Position numbers and translations under genes: made by a program. Below the pieces are notes generated by a model that saw only the letters and a program-made list of their open reading frames with translations, was not told where the DNA came from and ran no database searches. From Bacteroidia bacterium (GTDB lineage: Bacteria; Bacteroidota; Bacteroidia; B-17B0; Aurantibacillaceae), in assembly GCA_016787705.1 (NCBI GenBank), contig JAEUTP010000007.1, forward strand, positions 183,457 to 247,456: a DNA stretch of 64,000 bases, given 5' to 3'. How positions within the stretch are numbered: the stretch's first letter is position 1; the number at the start of each line of letters is the position of its first letter. Below are positions 35,237 to 43,902 of this stretch, piece by piece.

Positions 35237-36328
35237 TCAGTCGTTATTTTTTTTTGCGGCTTTATTATTTAGCGTAATAACAAAAATTAAAAAAACCATA
35301 CTGGTGCTAACAACTGTAATTAAGCTAAAGGTTGGTTGATTGAAGAAATAGGTTAATAAAGAAGCGCCAATGGTTATAATGCTGAATGAATAAATTATAA
35401 TAACAGTTTTTGTGTGACTGTAGCCACAATCAATCAATTTGTGGTGCAGGTGATTTCTGTCTGCATTAAACGGCGATTGACCTTTTAAGGCGCGGGTAAT
35501 AAATACACGCAAGGTATCTAAAAGCGGATAAATTAAAGCCGCAATTGCAAATACAGGTTTACTTACATTTACCCAAAAGTGATCTAATTTTTGAATAGGA
35601 AATTCGATCATTTTTATAGCAAGAATACAAAGGAAAACACCGATCACCAAAGAGCCTGAATCGCCCATAAAAATTTTTGCCGGAGAAAAATTAAAGATCA
35701 AAAAGCCTAATAATGAACCCGCAAGCGCAAATGATAAAGCGGCATATGGAAATTCATTGGCATAGATAAACCAAATACCAAAAGCGGTGCTTGTTATAAG
35801 TCCAACACCTGCCGCAAGTCCATCAACACCATCAATTAAATTAATAGAGTTTACTACTACTACATAGGTAAAAATGGAAATAAAAACACTTCCCCAATAA
35901 GGCAGGTCGTAAACGCCAAAAATGCCATGCAGGCTGGTAATACGGATATTACCCATTAAAACAAGAATCAATGCAACAACAATATGAGCAAATAATTTTT
36001 TAACAGGTGCTGTACCAATTATGTCATCTTTAACACCAACAAAAAAAAGTATAAGACTTGTAGCAACAATTAATTTAAATTCTTTAACCGATTCAAATAT
36101 GGTTTCATAATAAACCATATCATCAATATTATACCACAATGCATAAGCAAACAAAGTGCCGGCATAAATAATAATGCCTCCAATAGTTGGAATAGAGCCT
36201 TTATGTATCTTACGATCTTCGCTGGGCACATCTATTAAACGCTTTAGCACGGCTACTTTAATAAGCGCAGGTGTTGAATAAAGCACAACAATAAATGCTG
36301 TTAAAAAAACTAGTATAAGTACAGTCAT
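35237..36328 (-). CDS. MraY/WecA-like undecaprenyl-phosphate sugar-1-phosphate transferase
   Basis: 363 residues, about 11 helices. Diagnostic motifs are PTIGGIIIY, VKDDIIGTAPVKKL, NSINLIDGVDGLAAG, FNFSPAKIFMGDSGSLVIG and ADRNHLHHKLID. The HLHH form and short loop fit the WecA branch rather than MraY. It transfers a sugar phosphate (often GlcNAc-1-P) to the lipid carrier to start polysaccharide synthesis. It directly follows the Wzi-like gene in the gmd-fcl operon and uses the lipid carrier recycled by UppP, encoded nearby at 40787. Confidence 0.92.
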   Translation of the reverse strand: MTVLILVFLTAFIVVLYSTPALIKVAVLKRLIDVPSEDRKIHKGSIPTIGGIIIYAGTLFAYALWYNIDDMVYYETIFESVKEFKLIVATSLILFFVGVKDDIIGTAPVKKLFAHIVVALILVLMGNIRITSLHGIFGVYDLPYWGSVFISIFTYVVVVNSINLIDGVDGLAAGVGLITSTAFGIWFIYANEFPYAALSFALAGSLLGFLIFNFSPAKIFMGDSGSLVIGVFLCILAIKMIEFPIQKLDHFWVNVSKPVFAIAALIYPLLDTLRVFITRALKGQSPFNADRNHLHHKLIDCGYSHTKTVIIIYSFSIITIGASLLTYFFNQPTFSLITVVSTSMVFLIFVITLNNKAAKKNND

Positions 36329-37894
36329 CTAAAAATCGTAGTATAAATTATAAATACTTGTTCTAATGCCTAAATATATATAATTAGTTTGGTTGTTTAG
36401 AGTTGTAAAGTTATTAAAATTTTGAACCCTATAGGTATAACCTAAATTTACATTTAGGTTATATGCAGGATTAATCAAATAGCCTATTTTAGCATTTATA
36501 AGCTGAGTATTATAGAGGTAGTCGCCGTTTTGAAATAATGTTTGGTTATTGTACTTAAAGTTTACAAAAAAGCGCTTCCATTTATAGTCTGCAATAGCAA
36601 TAATTTCTTTTCCTGCGCCCGGTGTATATGCCAGGTTTTGATTATAGTGCGAATATGATTGGTTACTTGTCGCGTTTAAAGGGCTCACATAACTATTTTC
36701 GTTTACATCGTTATATTCTACCTGTAGAAATAAATTTTTAATGCCACATGCATCAAAATAATTTGCGCCAAGCTGAAAACCGATAGCATCGCCGTATTTT
36801 TTCGCACCGCTCAGATCATCGGCCATAAGCTGACCGTAAAGATTTAGTTTATTGGCGATTTTAAATTTTACATCAGCACCAACTAAAATATTGTTTTTAT
36901 CATTTAATCCATATTCGGGTAAATTTGAATAGATCAAAGGATTAAAATACTGCCAGCCAATATCCTGTTTATTTTTATCATCGCCGGCATGCCATATCAT
37001 ACCTTGAAAAAAGCCAACGTTTAAAAATTTAGAAATATTAATGCTGAGGTATTGAAAAGAAGCTGCTTTTTTTTGAAATAACCTTTCGGCATTTGGAGTA
37101 GGACGTTTTGAAGCAGAATCCAGGTTCATTAAAACAGAATAAATATTGGTATAACTCATACGACCTTTAAACCATTGCTGTGTAATGCGCACATACGGAT
37201 AATTAAAAGCATTATCACTTAAAAGCAAAGAGCGGTATCCGTTACCAATTTTATGCTTACCATGCCCAACCTGTATATTCAAATTATTTAACGGCTGAAC
37301 AGAAAAAAAGCCTGATGAAAAAGCATAATCATATCCTGTGCCTTTAAACGTTTTCCAACGGCCCTGGCCCGGCACTATATAAGTTGCTTTTACTAAATTT
37401 GAAACATAATTGGGAAACGTTGATTGATTTTCGGCAAACATGGTTTCAAAGTAAAATTTATTGCCAATGTAACCACTGGCAATAAGCCCGCGGGTGTTAG
37501 TATTTAATCTGCGATTTAAGGTGTCGGTAAGGTCTCTTCCTTCTTCAAAATTTAAGAGCGGATCGAGGAAAAATTTAAAATTCTGGTTGGGCGGTTGCAC
37601 ACGCACAACGTGTTTAAAAAACATGGCATCCAGGGCCGGATCATCTACAATATATTTAAACAAACGGTTTGAATCGGGAATGTGTTCGTATGTGTAATTA
37701 AAAAAATGGATGTATGGTTTTAAACCAGAATGAATGGCTGAATCTTTTGTAGCTAAAGCTCTTTCGGTAAGTAAAGAAAAATTATAATCGCCGGGGAGAT
37801 TGTAGAACTGCGATCTTGAAGTAAAAGAAACAAGCAACAATACAATAAGGGCCAGGGCAGACGCGGACTTGTATGAGATTTTTTTATTGAGCAT
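36329..37894 (-). CDS. Wzi-like outer membrane beta-barrel protein
   Basis: 521 residues from ATG 37894. The frame opens at a TTG 45 nt earlier and an ATG at 37912 is also possible, but MLNKKISYKS followed by a hydrophobic core to SRSQ is the best signal peptide. The C-terminal two thirds are alternating amphipathic strands ending in an aromatic YLGIRTSIYNLYYDF, as expected for an outer membrane barrel. The layout resembles capsule-assembly Wzi and gliding RemB-like proteins. Its place between GDP-fucose synthesis and the sugar-phosphate transferase supports a polysaccharide-surface role; the name is an inference. Confidence 0.7.
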   Translation of the reverse strand: MLNKKISYKSASALALIVLLLVSFTSRSQFYNLPGDYNFSLLTERALATKDSAIHSGLKPYIHFFNYTYEHIPDSNRLFKYIVDDPALDAMFFKHVVRVQPPNQNFKFFLDPLLNFEEGRDLTDTLNRRLNTNTRGLIASGYIGNKFYFETMFAENQSTFPNYVSNLVKATYIVPGQGRWKTFKGTGYDYAFSSGFFSVQPLNNLNIQVGHGKHKIGNGYRSLLLSDNAFNYPYVRITQQWFKGRMSYTNIYSVLMNLDSASKRPTPNAERLFQKKAASFQYLSINISKFLNVGFFQGMIWHAGDDKNKQDIGWQYFNPLIYSNLPEYGLNDKNNILVGADVKFKIANKLNLYGQLMADDLSGAKKYGDAIGFQLGANYFDACGIKNLFLQVEYNDVNENSYVSPLNATSNQSYSHYNQNLAYTPGAGKEIIAIADYKWKRFFVNFKYNNQTLFQNGDYLYNTQLINAKIGYLINPAYNLNVNLGYTYRVQNFNNFTTLNNQTNYIYLGIRTSIYNLYYDF

Positions 37895-37932
37895 TAGTCT
37901 TGTGTCTTGCATCCATTCGGTCTTGCTATGCG

Positions 37933-38874
37933 CTACCAAACTTTCACGTTCTCTTTTTTCTTAAAATCTTCATAAACCTGTTTAATTCCTTCCTCTAATT
38001 CTATTTTATGTTTCCAACCCTGCTTGTGAAGAAAGCTAACATCCATTAATTTTCTTGGTGTACCATCTGGCTTTGTAAGATCATGTTTTATTTCGCCGGT
38101 ATAGCCAACAATTTTTTGGATCATAATAGCAAGATCTTTGATAGTAAGATCAGCACCTGTGCCAATGTTAACATGCTGCGAACCGTTATAATTTTGCATT
38201 AAATAAACGCAGGCATCAGCCATATCATCAGCGTGTAAAAACTCTCGCATAGGCGAGCCCGTGCCCCACATTTCTACAAACGGTGCATTACTTTGTTTTG
38301 CTTCGTGAAATTTGCGGATCAATGCAGGTAATACATGTGAGTTATTTAAATTATAATTATCGTTAGGGCCATATAAGTTTGTTGGCATTACCGAAATAAA
38401 ATTACAGTTATATTGCCTGTTATAACTTTCACACAATTTAATACCTGCAATTTTTGCAATTGCATAAGGCTCGTTAGTATCTTCAAGAAAACCGCTTAAT
38501 AAATATTCTTCTTTTAAAGGTTGTGGTGCTAATTTAGGATAGATGCAGGATGAACCTAAGAATAAAAGCTTGCTTACTTTATTTTCATAAGCAGCATGAA
38601 TAACATTATTCTGAATCATTAAGTTTTCATACAAAAAATCGGCGCGGTAAATATTATTTGCTTGTATACCACCAACCTTTGCAGCAGCTAAAAAAACATA
38701 CTCAGGTTTTTCTTTCGCAAAAAAATCAGCAACCTGATTTTGATCACGAAGATCTAATTCTTGTGAAGTTTTTAGAACAAAATTGGTAAATCCGTTTTTT
38801 TGTAAATTTCTTAATATGGCCGAACCTACCATTCCACGATGGCCCGCAATGTATATTTTAGAATCTAATTTCAT
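37933..38874 (-). CDS. fcl: GDP-L-fucose synthase
   Basis: 313 residues. The Rossmann start [16 protein letters not shown], the SDR catalytic YAIAKIAG (Tyr-x3-Lys) and the GSSCIYP block identify the 3,5-epimerase/4-reductase that converts GDP-4-keto-6-deoxymannose to GDP-L-fucose. KVGGIQANN and [18 protein letters not shown] are further family blocks. It lies 60 nt downstream of gmd, forming the two-step GDP-fucose pathway. Confidence 0.96.
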   Translation of the reverse strand: MKLDSKIYIAGHRGMVGSAILRNLQKNGFTNFVLKTSQELDLRDQNQVADFFAKEKPEYVFLAAAKVGGIQANNIYRADFLYENLMIQNNVIHAAYENKVSKLLFLGSSCIYPKLAPQPLKEEYLLSGFLEDTNEPYAIAKIAGIKLCESYNRQYNCNFISVMPTNLYGPNDNYNLNNSHVLPALIRKFHEAKQSNAPFVEMWGTGSPMREFLHADDMADACVYLMQNYNGSQHVNIGTGADLTIKDLAIMIQKIVGYTGEIKHDLTKPDGTPRKLMDVSFLHKQGWKHKIELEEGIKQVYEDFKKKENVKVW

Positions 38875-38934
38875 TTTAAATGCTGCAGTAGATGATGTAA
38901 TCTATTCGCTTTAATTCGCAAAAACTCTCAGTTA

Positions 38935-40023
38935 TTATTCTTTATAATTTAAGATCTTATGTCCGCCTTCCAACAAATATTTATCACGTTTAAATAACTC
39001 AACATCGGCTAAAACCATTTCTTTACAAAGCTCTGCAACGGTATAAGTTGGAGTCCAACCCATTTTTGTTTTTGCTTTAGTAGCATCTCCAACCAAAAGA
39101 TCAACCTCGGCCGGGCGATAATATTTAGGATCAATTTCTACTACTGCTTTTCCGGTTGCAACGTTTATTCCTTTTTCATTTTCATTCCTGCCTTCCCATT
39201 TTATTTTAATACCCACTTCGGCAAAGGCCATATTTATAAATTCGCGAACTGTTATTTTAATTCCGGTTGCCAAAACAAAATCATCCGGTTCATCCTGTTG
39301 CAACATACGCCACATACCTTCCACATAATCTTTAGCATGGCCCCAGTCCCTTTCAGAATCAATATTGCCCATAAATAATTTTTCTTGTAAGCCTAAGCTA
39401 ATTTTTGCAACACCACGTGTAATTTTACGTGTAACAAAGGTTTCGCCACGTAACGGACTTTCGTGATTAAATAAAATGCCGTTGCAGGCATACATACCAT
39501 AAGCTTCGCGGTAATTTTTTGTGATCCAAAAACCATATAATTTAGCAACGCCATAAGGGCTGCGAGGATAAAAAGGTGTTGTTTCTTTTTGAGGAATCTC
39601 CTGTACTAAGCCATATAGCTCAGATGTAGAGGCCTGGTAAAAACGTGTTTTCTTTTCCAAACCTAAAATACGAATAGCTTCCAAAATACGTAATGTGCCA
39701 ATACCATCAGCGTTGGCAGTATATTCAGGGGTATCAAAACTTACTTTTACGTGCGACATGGCAGCAAGGTTGTAAATCTCATCCGGCTTAACTTCCTGCA
39801 CTATTCTGATAAGATTTGTACTATCGGTAAGATCGCCGTAATGCAATTTAAAATTAACATGTTTTTCGTGTTGATCCTGGTATAAATGATCGATCCTGTC
39901 AGTATTAAAAAGAGAGCTGCGGCGTTTAACGCCATGCACTTCATATCCTTTGCTTAATAATAACTCCGAAAGATAGGCGCCATCCTGTCCGGTTACCCCT
40001 GTAATAAGTGCTACTTTTGCCAT
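38935..40023 (-). CDS. gmd: GDP-mannose 4,6-dehydratase
   Basis: 362 residues. It has [15 protein letters not shown] (NADP site), [17 protein letters not shown], the catalytic [15 protein letters not shown] and the long [16 protein letters not shown] signature. It makes GDP-4-keto-6-deoxymannose, the substrate of the next gene. It is first in the minus-strand polysaccharide operon. Confidence 0.97.
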   Translation of the reverse strand: MAKVALITGVTGQDGAYLSELLLSKGYEVHGVKRRSSLFNTDRIDHLYQDQHEKHVNFKLHYGDLTDSTNLIRIVQEVKPDEIYNLAAMSHVKVSFDTPEYTANADGIGTLRILEAIRILGLEKKTRFYQASTSELYGLVQEIPQKETTPFYPRSPYGVAKLYGFWITKNYREAYGMYACNGILFNHESPLRGETFVTRKITRGVAKISLGLQEKLFMGNIDSERDWGHAKDYVEGMWRMLQQDEPDDFVLATGIKITVREFINMAFAEVGIKIKWEGRNENEKGINVATGKAVVEIDPKYYRPAEVDLLVGDATKAKTKMGWTPTYTVAELCKEMVLADVELFKRDKYLLEGGHKILNYKE

Positions 40024-40103
40024 AATTTATAAAGTAACAATATTACAAAAAATTAACGTATAAAACTCATTCAAAAATAGAGGTAAATAAGGCTATTTTT
40101 ATT

Positions 40104-40111
40104 TATATTTG
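40104..40111 (+). promoter_or_regulatory. TAnnTTTG -7 box of the DUF3098 cluster
   Basis: TATATTTG lies 25 nt before ATG 40137 in the divergent gap with gmd. Confidence 0.45.
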
Positions 40112-40136
40112 AGCCTTATTGATAACAGAACAAAAC

Positions 40137-40370
40137 ATGAAAACCACCTTCACAAAAAAGAATTATTATATTTTATTGGCAGGAATAGTATTTATTGCTT
40201 TAGGTTATTTGTTAATGATTGGCGGTGGAAGCAAAGATCCTAATGTTTTTAACCCTGCCATTTTTGATTTTCAGCGTATTACTTTAGCACCCATTTGTTG
40301 TTTAATTGGCTTTGTAACCATTGTGGTTGCTATTATGTGGAGGCCAAAACAAGCAGAAGCTGCTAACTAA
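40137..40370 (+). CDS. DUF3098 family membrane protein
   Basis: 77 residues from ATG 40137; a TTG six codons upstream is less likely. It has two transmembrane helices flanking FNPAIFDFQRITLAP, which is the DUF3098 hallmark. Function is unknown, but in Bacteroidota the family is commonly found near ftsX and uppP, as here. Its stop overlaps the next start (TAATG). Confidence 0.85.
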   Translation: MKTTFTKKNYYILLAGIVFIALGYLLMIGGGSKDPNVFNPAIFDFQRITLAPICCLIGFVTIVVAIMWRPKQAEAAN

Positions 40371-40780
40371 TGAACGAAGAACAGGCAACATCATTACCTC
40401 CAAAGAAAAAAGGTAAATTTAAACGATTTGCGTTTATTGCTTTTTTAACACTTATATTTTTGTGGTTTATTTATTATTTTATTTGCGGCATAACTTATAG
40501 CGATGGTAGCCGCTCGGGTATTTTATTTAAAGTGGCACGTAAAGGTTATATTTTTAAAACCTATGAAGGCGAATTAAATATTGGCGGTGTTAACCAGGGC
40601 GAAGGAACCATTATGCCAATGACCATTTTTAAATTTTCTACCACAAAAAAACAGATCTACGATTCGCTGGAAGCCTACCAGGGAAAAAGGGTAGTGCTTA
40701 AATACAGGCAAGTGATAAAAAACTTTTTTTGGCAGGGCGACACTGATTATTTTGTTGACCATGTTTCTTTAGTACGTTAA
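40370..40780 (+). CDS. Conserved single-pass membrane protein
   Basis: 136 residues. A basic N-terminus, one transmembrane helix (about 22-42), and a soluble domain beginning TYSDGSRSGILFKVARKGYIFKTYEGELNIGG. That pattern marks a widespread Bacteroidota family which is often labelled 6-phosphogluconate dehydrogenase in databases; nothing in the sequence supports that enzyme. It lies between DUF3098 and uppP in one tightly spaced cluster. Function unknown. Confidence 0.75.
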   Translation: MNEEQATSLPPKKKGKFKRFAFIAFLTLIFLWFIYYFICGITYSDGSRSGILFKVARKGYIFKTYEGELNIGGVNQGEGTIMPMTIFKFSTTKKQIYDSLEAYQGKRVVLKYRQVIKNFFWQGDTDYFVDHVSLVR

Positions 40781-40786
40781 AATTTT

Positions 40787-41581
40787 ATGTCATATCTACA
40801 AGCTTTACTAATCGCAATTGTTGAAGGTTTAACAGAATTTCTTCCTATATCATCAACCGGCCACATGATGATAACCACAGCGCTTTTAGGAATGGAAGTA
40901 ACGCCCTTTGTAAAATTATTTACCATTGCCATTCAGCTGGGCGCCATACTGAGCGTTGTTGTTTTATATTTTAAACGTTTTTTTAAATCGGTAAATTTTT
41001 ATTTAAAACTTGTAGTTGCATTTATTCCCTGCGCCATTGCCGGTGTGCTTTTGGGTGATTGGATAGATGCGCAGTTAGAAAATGTATTTGGTGTTGCCGT
41101 TGCGCTTTTTGTTGGTGGAATTATTTTACTGTTTGTAGATAAATGGTTTAAAGATCAAACTATAAATAATGAAGAAGATATATCCTATGTAAAAGCCTTA
41201 AAAATCGGCCTATTTCAATGCCTGGCTTTATTTCCGGGTGTTAGCCGAAGTGCCTCAACAATTATTGGAGGGATGACGCAAAAGCTTACCAGGCAGGCAG
41301 CTGCTGAATTTTCGTTTTTTTTAGCTGTACCAACAATGTTTGCTGCAACAGCAAAAAAATTACTGGATTTTTATAAAGAAGGCATTGTTATAAATTCGGA
41401 AGAAATAAAAATACTGATCTTTGGAAATGTAGTGGCATTTATTGTGGCCGTTTTAGCCATTAAATTTTTTATAGGTGTGTTAAATAAATATGGATTTAAG
41501 TATTTTGGTGTGTACCGCATTATTGTTGGAGGTGTGCTTATTATCCTATTTTTAATGGGAATAAAAATTGCTGTAGTTTAA
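40787..41581 (+). CDS. uppP: Undecaprenyl-diphosphatase
   Basis: 264 residues, multi-pass. The catalytic motifs are [15 protein letters not shown] near the N-terminus and [13 protein letters not shown] (about 147-159). It removes a phosphate from undecaprenyl diphosphate to recycle the lipid carrier for peptidoglycan and surface polysaccharides, which fits its position near the WecA-like transferase and ftsX. It starts 6 nt after the previous gene. Confidence 0.95.
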   Translation: MSYLQALLIAIVEGLTEFLPISSTGHMMITTALLGMEVTPFVKLFTIAIQLGAILSVVVLYFKRFFKSVNFYLKLVVAFIPCAIAGVLLGDWIDAQLENVFGVAVALFVGGIILLFVDKWFKDQTINNEEDISYVKALKIGLFQCLALFPGVSRSASTIIGGMTQKLTRQAAAEFSFFLAVPTMFAATAKKLLDFYKEGIVINSEEIKILIFGNVVAFIVAVLAIKFFIGVLNKYGFKYFGVYRIIVGGVLIILFLMGIKIAVV

Positions 41582-41665
41582 CAAACACTGCTTTGTTAAT
41601 TAATCTTTTTGTATTTAAAATTCCGCGCGGGATAAAAAAATAAATTCGCTTATAAATTATTTATA

Positions 41666-42535
41666 GTGAGCGATAACCTAACAAAAAAACGATTACGAAC
41701 TTCAGGAATCACGGTGATCATTAGCTTATCATTGGTTTTGTTTATGTTAGGTGCCTTGGGCCTACTGGTTATTAATGCCAATAAATTATCAAAGCACTTT
41801 AAAGAAAATGTTGGTTTTCAGATCTACTTAAAAGACACCGCCAGCTCTGCGCAAACCGATGCGCTTTTGCAGGAAATAAGCAATTCTAATTATGCAAAAA
41901 GTGTAAACCTTATCAATAAAGAACAAGCTGCCGAAAAATTAAAAGCAGACCTTGGAGAAGATTTTGTTTCTTTTTTAGGAAGTAATCCTTTGTTAAATTC
42001 ATTAGAAGTAAAGCTAAATGCCAATTACGCCAATACTGATACCTTGCAGATAATTGAAAAAACCCTTTTGCAAAAAAGTTATATTAAAGAGGTGGTGTAT
42101 CAAAAAGACATGATCAATAATTTAAATAAGAACACAAAAGCTATTGCGTTTTTTATTTTAATATTTAGTGGGGCGCTTTTAATTGTAGCAATTGCGCTTA
42201 TAAATAATACTATTCGTCTTTCTATTTATTCACAACGGTTTTTAATTCGTACTATGTATTTGGTTGGCGCCACCCGCTCTTTTATAAGTAAGCCTTTTAT
42301 TTTTAAAGGAGTGCGCCAGGGCATAATTGCCGGTATTGTTGCAAGTGTTTTGCTTGTAGGTTTATTAATGATAAGCACGCGTTTTATACCCGACCTTTTA
42401 CAATTACAGGATGAGAATTTATTACTAATACTATTTTCTGCGATTGTTTTAGTAGGTGTTATTATTTCTGCGTTTAGTGCTATGCTTGCTGTTTTACGCT
42501 TTTTGCGTTTAAAAACAAGTGATCTCTACTTTTAA
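41666..42535 (+). CDS. ftsX: Cell division permease-like protein
   Basis: 289 residues, GTG start. Four transmembrane helices with the FtsX layout: one N-terminal helix (SLVLFMLGALGLLVI), an extracellular domain of about 110 residues, then three helices. With the ATPase FtsE it forms an ABC-type complex that controls septal hydrolases; ftsE is not in the window. It follows uppP, whereas many Bacteroidota place ftsX before DUF3098 and uppP. Confidence 0.88.
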   Translation: MSDNLTKKRLRTSGITVIISLSLVLFMLGALGLLVINANKLSKHFKENVGFQIYLKDTASSAQTDALLQEISNSNYAKSVNLINKEQAAEKLKADLGEDFVSFLGSNPLLNSLEVKLNANYANTDTLQIIEKTLLQKSYIKEVVYQKDMINNLNKNTKAIAFFILIFSGALLIVAIALINNTIRLSIYSQRFLIRTMYLVGATRSFISKPFIFKGVRQGIIAGIVASVLLVGLLMISTRFIPDLLQLQDENLLLILFSAIVLVGVIISAFSAMLAVLRFLRLKTSDLYF

Positions 42536-42568
42536 TTAATCTTAACGCACTTGTGTTATTCTATTTGT

Positions 42569-42576
42569 TAAATTTG
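42569..42576 (+). promoter_or_regulatory. TAnnTTTG -7 box before the Bax inhibitor-like gene
   Basis: TAAATTTG with a TTG at 42551-42553 upstream (15-nt spacer, a little short), and a 19-nt leader to ATG 42596. Confidence 0.45.
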
Positions 42577-42595
42577 TAAATCAAAAATCAATTAA

Positions 42596-43327
42596 ATGGA
42601 TACAAATTTTAGAAACACCCCAATAGAGAATTTTGAACCCTCTTCAATAAGTGGTCAAAATTCTGTTTTGCGTTCATCTTTCGCCTGGATGAGCGTGGCA
42701 ATGGTACTTACAGCGATTTCTGCACTTATATTTGCAAATGTACCTCAGTTAACCGTGTTATTATTGGAGCCAACTGAATTTGGATATAAATTAACAACCT
42801 TAGCCTATGTTGTTATGTTTGCTCCGCTTGCTTTTGTTTTGGTAATTCGTTTTGGATTAAACAAGCTATCCCTGCCGGCTTTAATAGCCACCTTTATAGG
42901 ATATTCTATTGTTACGGGTGTTAGCTTAAGCTTTATATTTTTTATCTATACCATCGGTTCAATTTACACGGTGTTTTTAAGTACAGCTGCATTATTTGCT
43001 GTTATGGCAATTGCGGGCTACACAACAAAAACAGATCTTACTAAACTGGGAAGTCTTTTAATGATAGGTTTAGTTGGAATAGTTATAGCATCGCTAATTA
43101 ATTTATTTATGGGAAATGCTAAAATGGATTACATTATAAGTATTTTAGGGGTTGTTATTTTTACGGGATTAACTGCTTATGATGTGCAAAAGATAAAAAA
43201 TTTGGGTGTGCAAACAGGAAATTCAGTAGAAGGCCGTAAACTAGGAATTCTTGGAGCGTTGACGTTATACCTTGATTTTATTAACTTATTTATGTTCTTA
43301 TTGCGTTTATTCGGCGATAGGAAATAA
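42596..43327 (+). CDS. Bax inhibitor-1/YccA family membrane protein
   Basis: 243 residues, seven hydrophobic helices. Family signs are FAWMSVAMVLTAISA at helix 1, a central GVSLSFIFFIYT, and the C-terminal FTGLTAYDVQKIKNLG followed by LGALTLYLDFINLFMFLLRLFG. Members are pH-sensitive channel-like proteins that interact with membrane proteases. It has its own promoter and terminator, so is probably monocistronic. Confidence 0.9.
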   Translation: MDTNFRNTPIENFEPSSISGQNSVLRSSFAWMSVAMVLTAISALIFANVPQLTVLLLEPTEFGYKLTTLAYVVMFAPLAFVLVIRFGLNKLSLPALIATFIGYSIVTGVSLSFIFFIYTIGSIYTVFLSTAALFAVMAIAGYTTKTDLTKLGSLLMIGLVGIVIASLINLFMGNAKMDYIISILGVVIFTGLTAYDVQKIKNLGVQTGNSVEGRKLGILGALTLYLDFINLFMFLLRLFGDRK

Positions 43328-43346
43328 TTTAACATTATACTAAGAG

Positions 43347-43378
43347 AAGCTCGTTTATATTTTAAACGGGCTTTTTTT
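43347..43378 (+). terminator. Rho-independent terminator
   Basis: Stem GCTCGTTT/AAACGGGC (one G-T pair), 7-nt loop, and seven T residues, 20 nt after the Bax inhibitor-like gene. Confidence 0.85.
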
Positions 43379-43547
43379 ATGAGCCAAAAGCAAGCAAAAT
43401 TTATAGTTTAAATCAGAGCGATCGCTTTTAGATATAAAAGAGATGTTAAATGCAAAAAATACCTAGTGAATAGTGCTTTTGAATGAGTTAATATTCGAAA
43501 AAAAAGAGTGTTTTTTTGTAAATTTATAGTGTAAAAATGCATTTAAA

Positions 43548-43892
43548 ATGAAACAAATTATTTTTTTAACCACTTTATTTATTTGTAGCCTGCAATTTTC
43601 AGTTATTGCGCAAACAAATAAAAAAACTTCAACGCCACCAAGTGATGCAGCAAGTGGTTTTACCTATGATTTTGATAAAACAAACGAACTTATTTTTGAA
43701 AGATTATCAAATCCGACACAAAGTAATAAAGATGTTCAGGCGCTTATTGATGAACCAAGCTTTCCAATATTAAGTAAGGGAGAAAAAATAAATCCTGAGT
43801 ATAAAAAGAAAGTTGGTTCCTGGGTTGAAAGCCATCCTGCACTTGTTATTGCCGTTTTAAAGAATAGAAAAGACATTGTACGTCCATTTTAA
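43548..43892 (+). CDS. Small secreted protein of unknown function
   Basis: 114 residues. The signal peptide ends at SVIAQ. The mature part is about 90 residues, starting with a polar linker, then FDKTNELIFERLSNPTQ and a helical C-terminus (ALVIAVLKNRKDIV). No family is recognised. It lies 10 nt upstream of the T9SS type B gene at 43903 and is probably co-transcribed with it, so it may be a small partner of that surface protein. Confidence 0.65.
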   Translation: MKQIIFLTTLFICSLQFSVIAQTNKKTSTPPSDAASGFTYDFDKTNELIFERLSNPTQSNKDVQALIDEPSFPILSKGEKINPEYKKKVGSWVESHPALVIAVLKNRKDIVRPF

Positions 43893-43902
43893 TATTTAAT
43901 AA

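Noticed and set aside
40370..40780. 6-phosphogluconate dehydrogenase label for the 136-residue protein
   Set aside because: The protein is a small single-pass membrane protein with no dinucleotide fold or catalytic motif of that enzyme.
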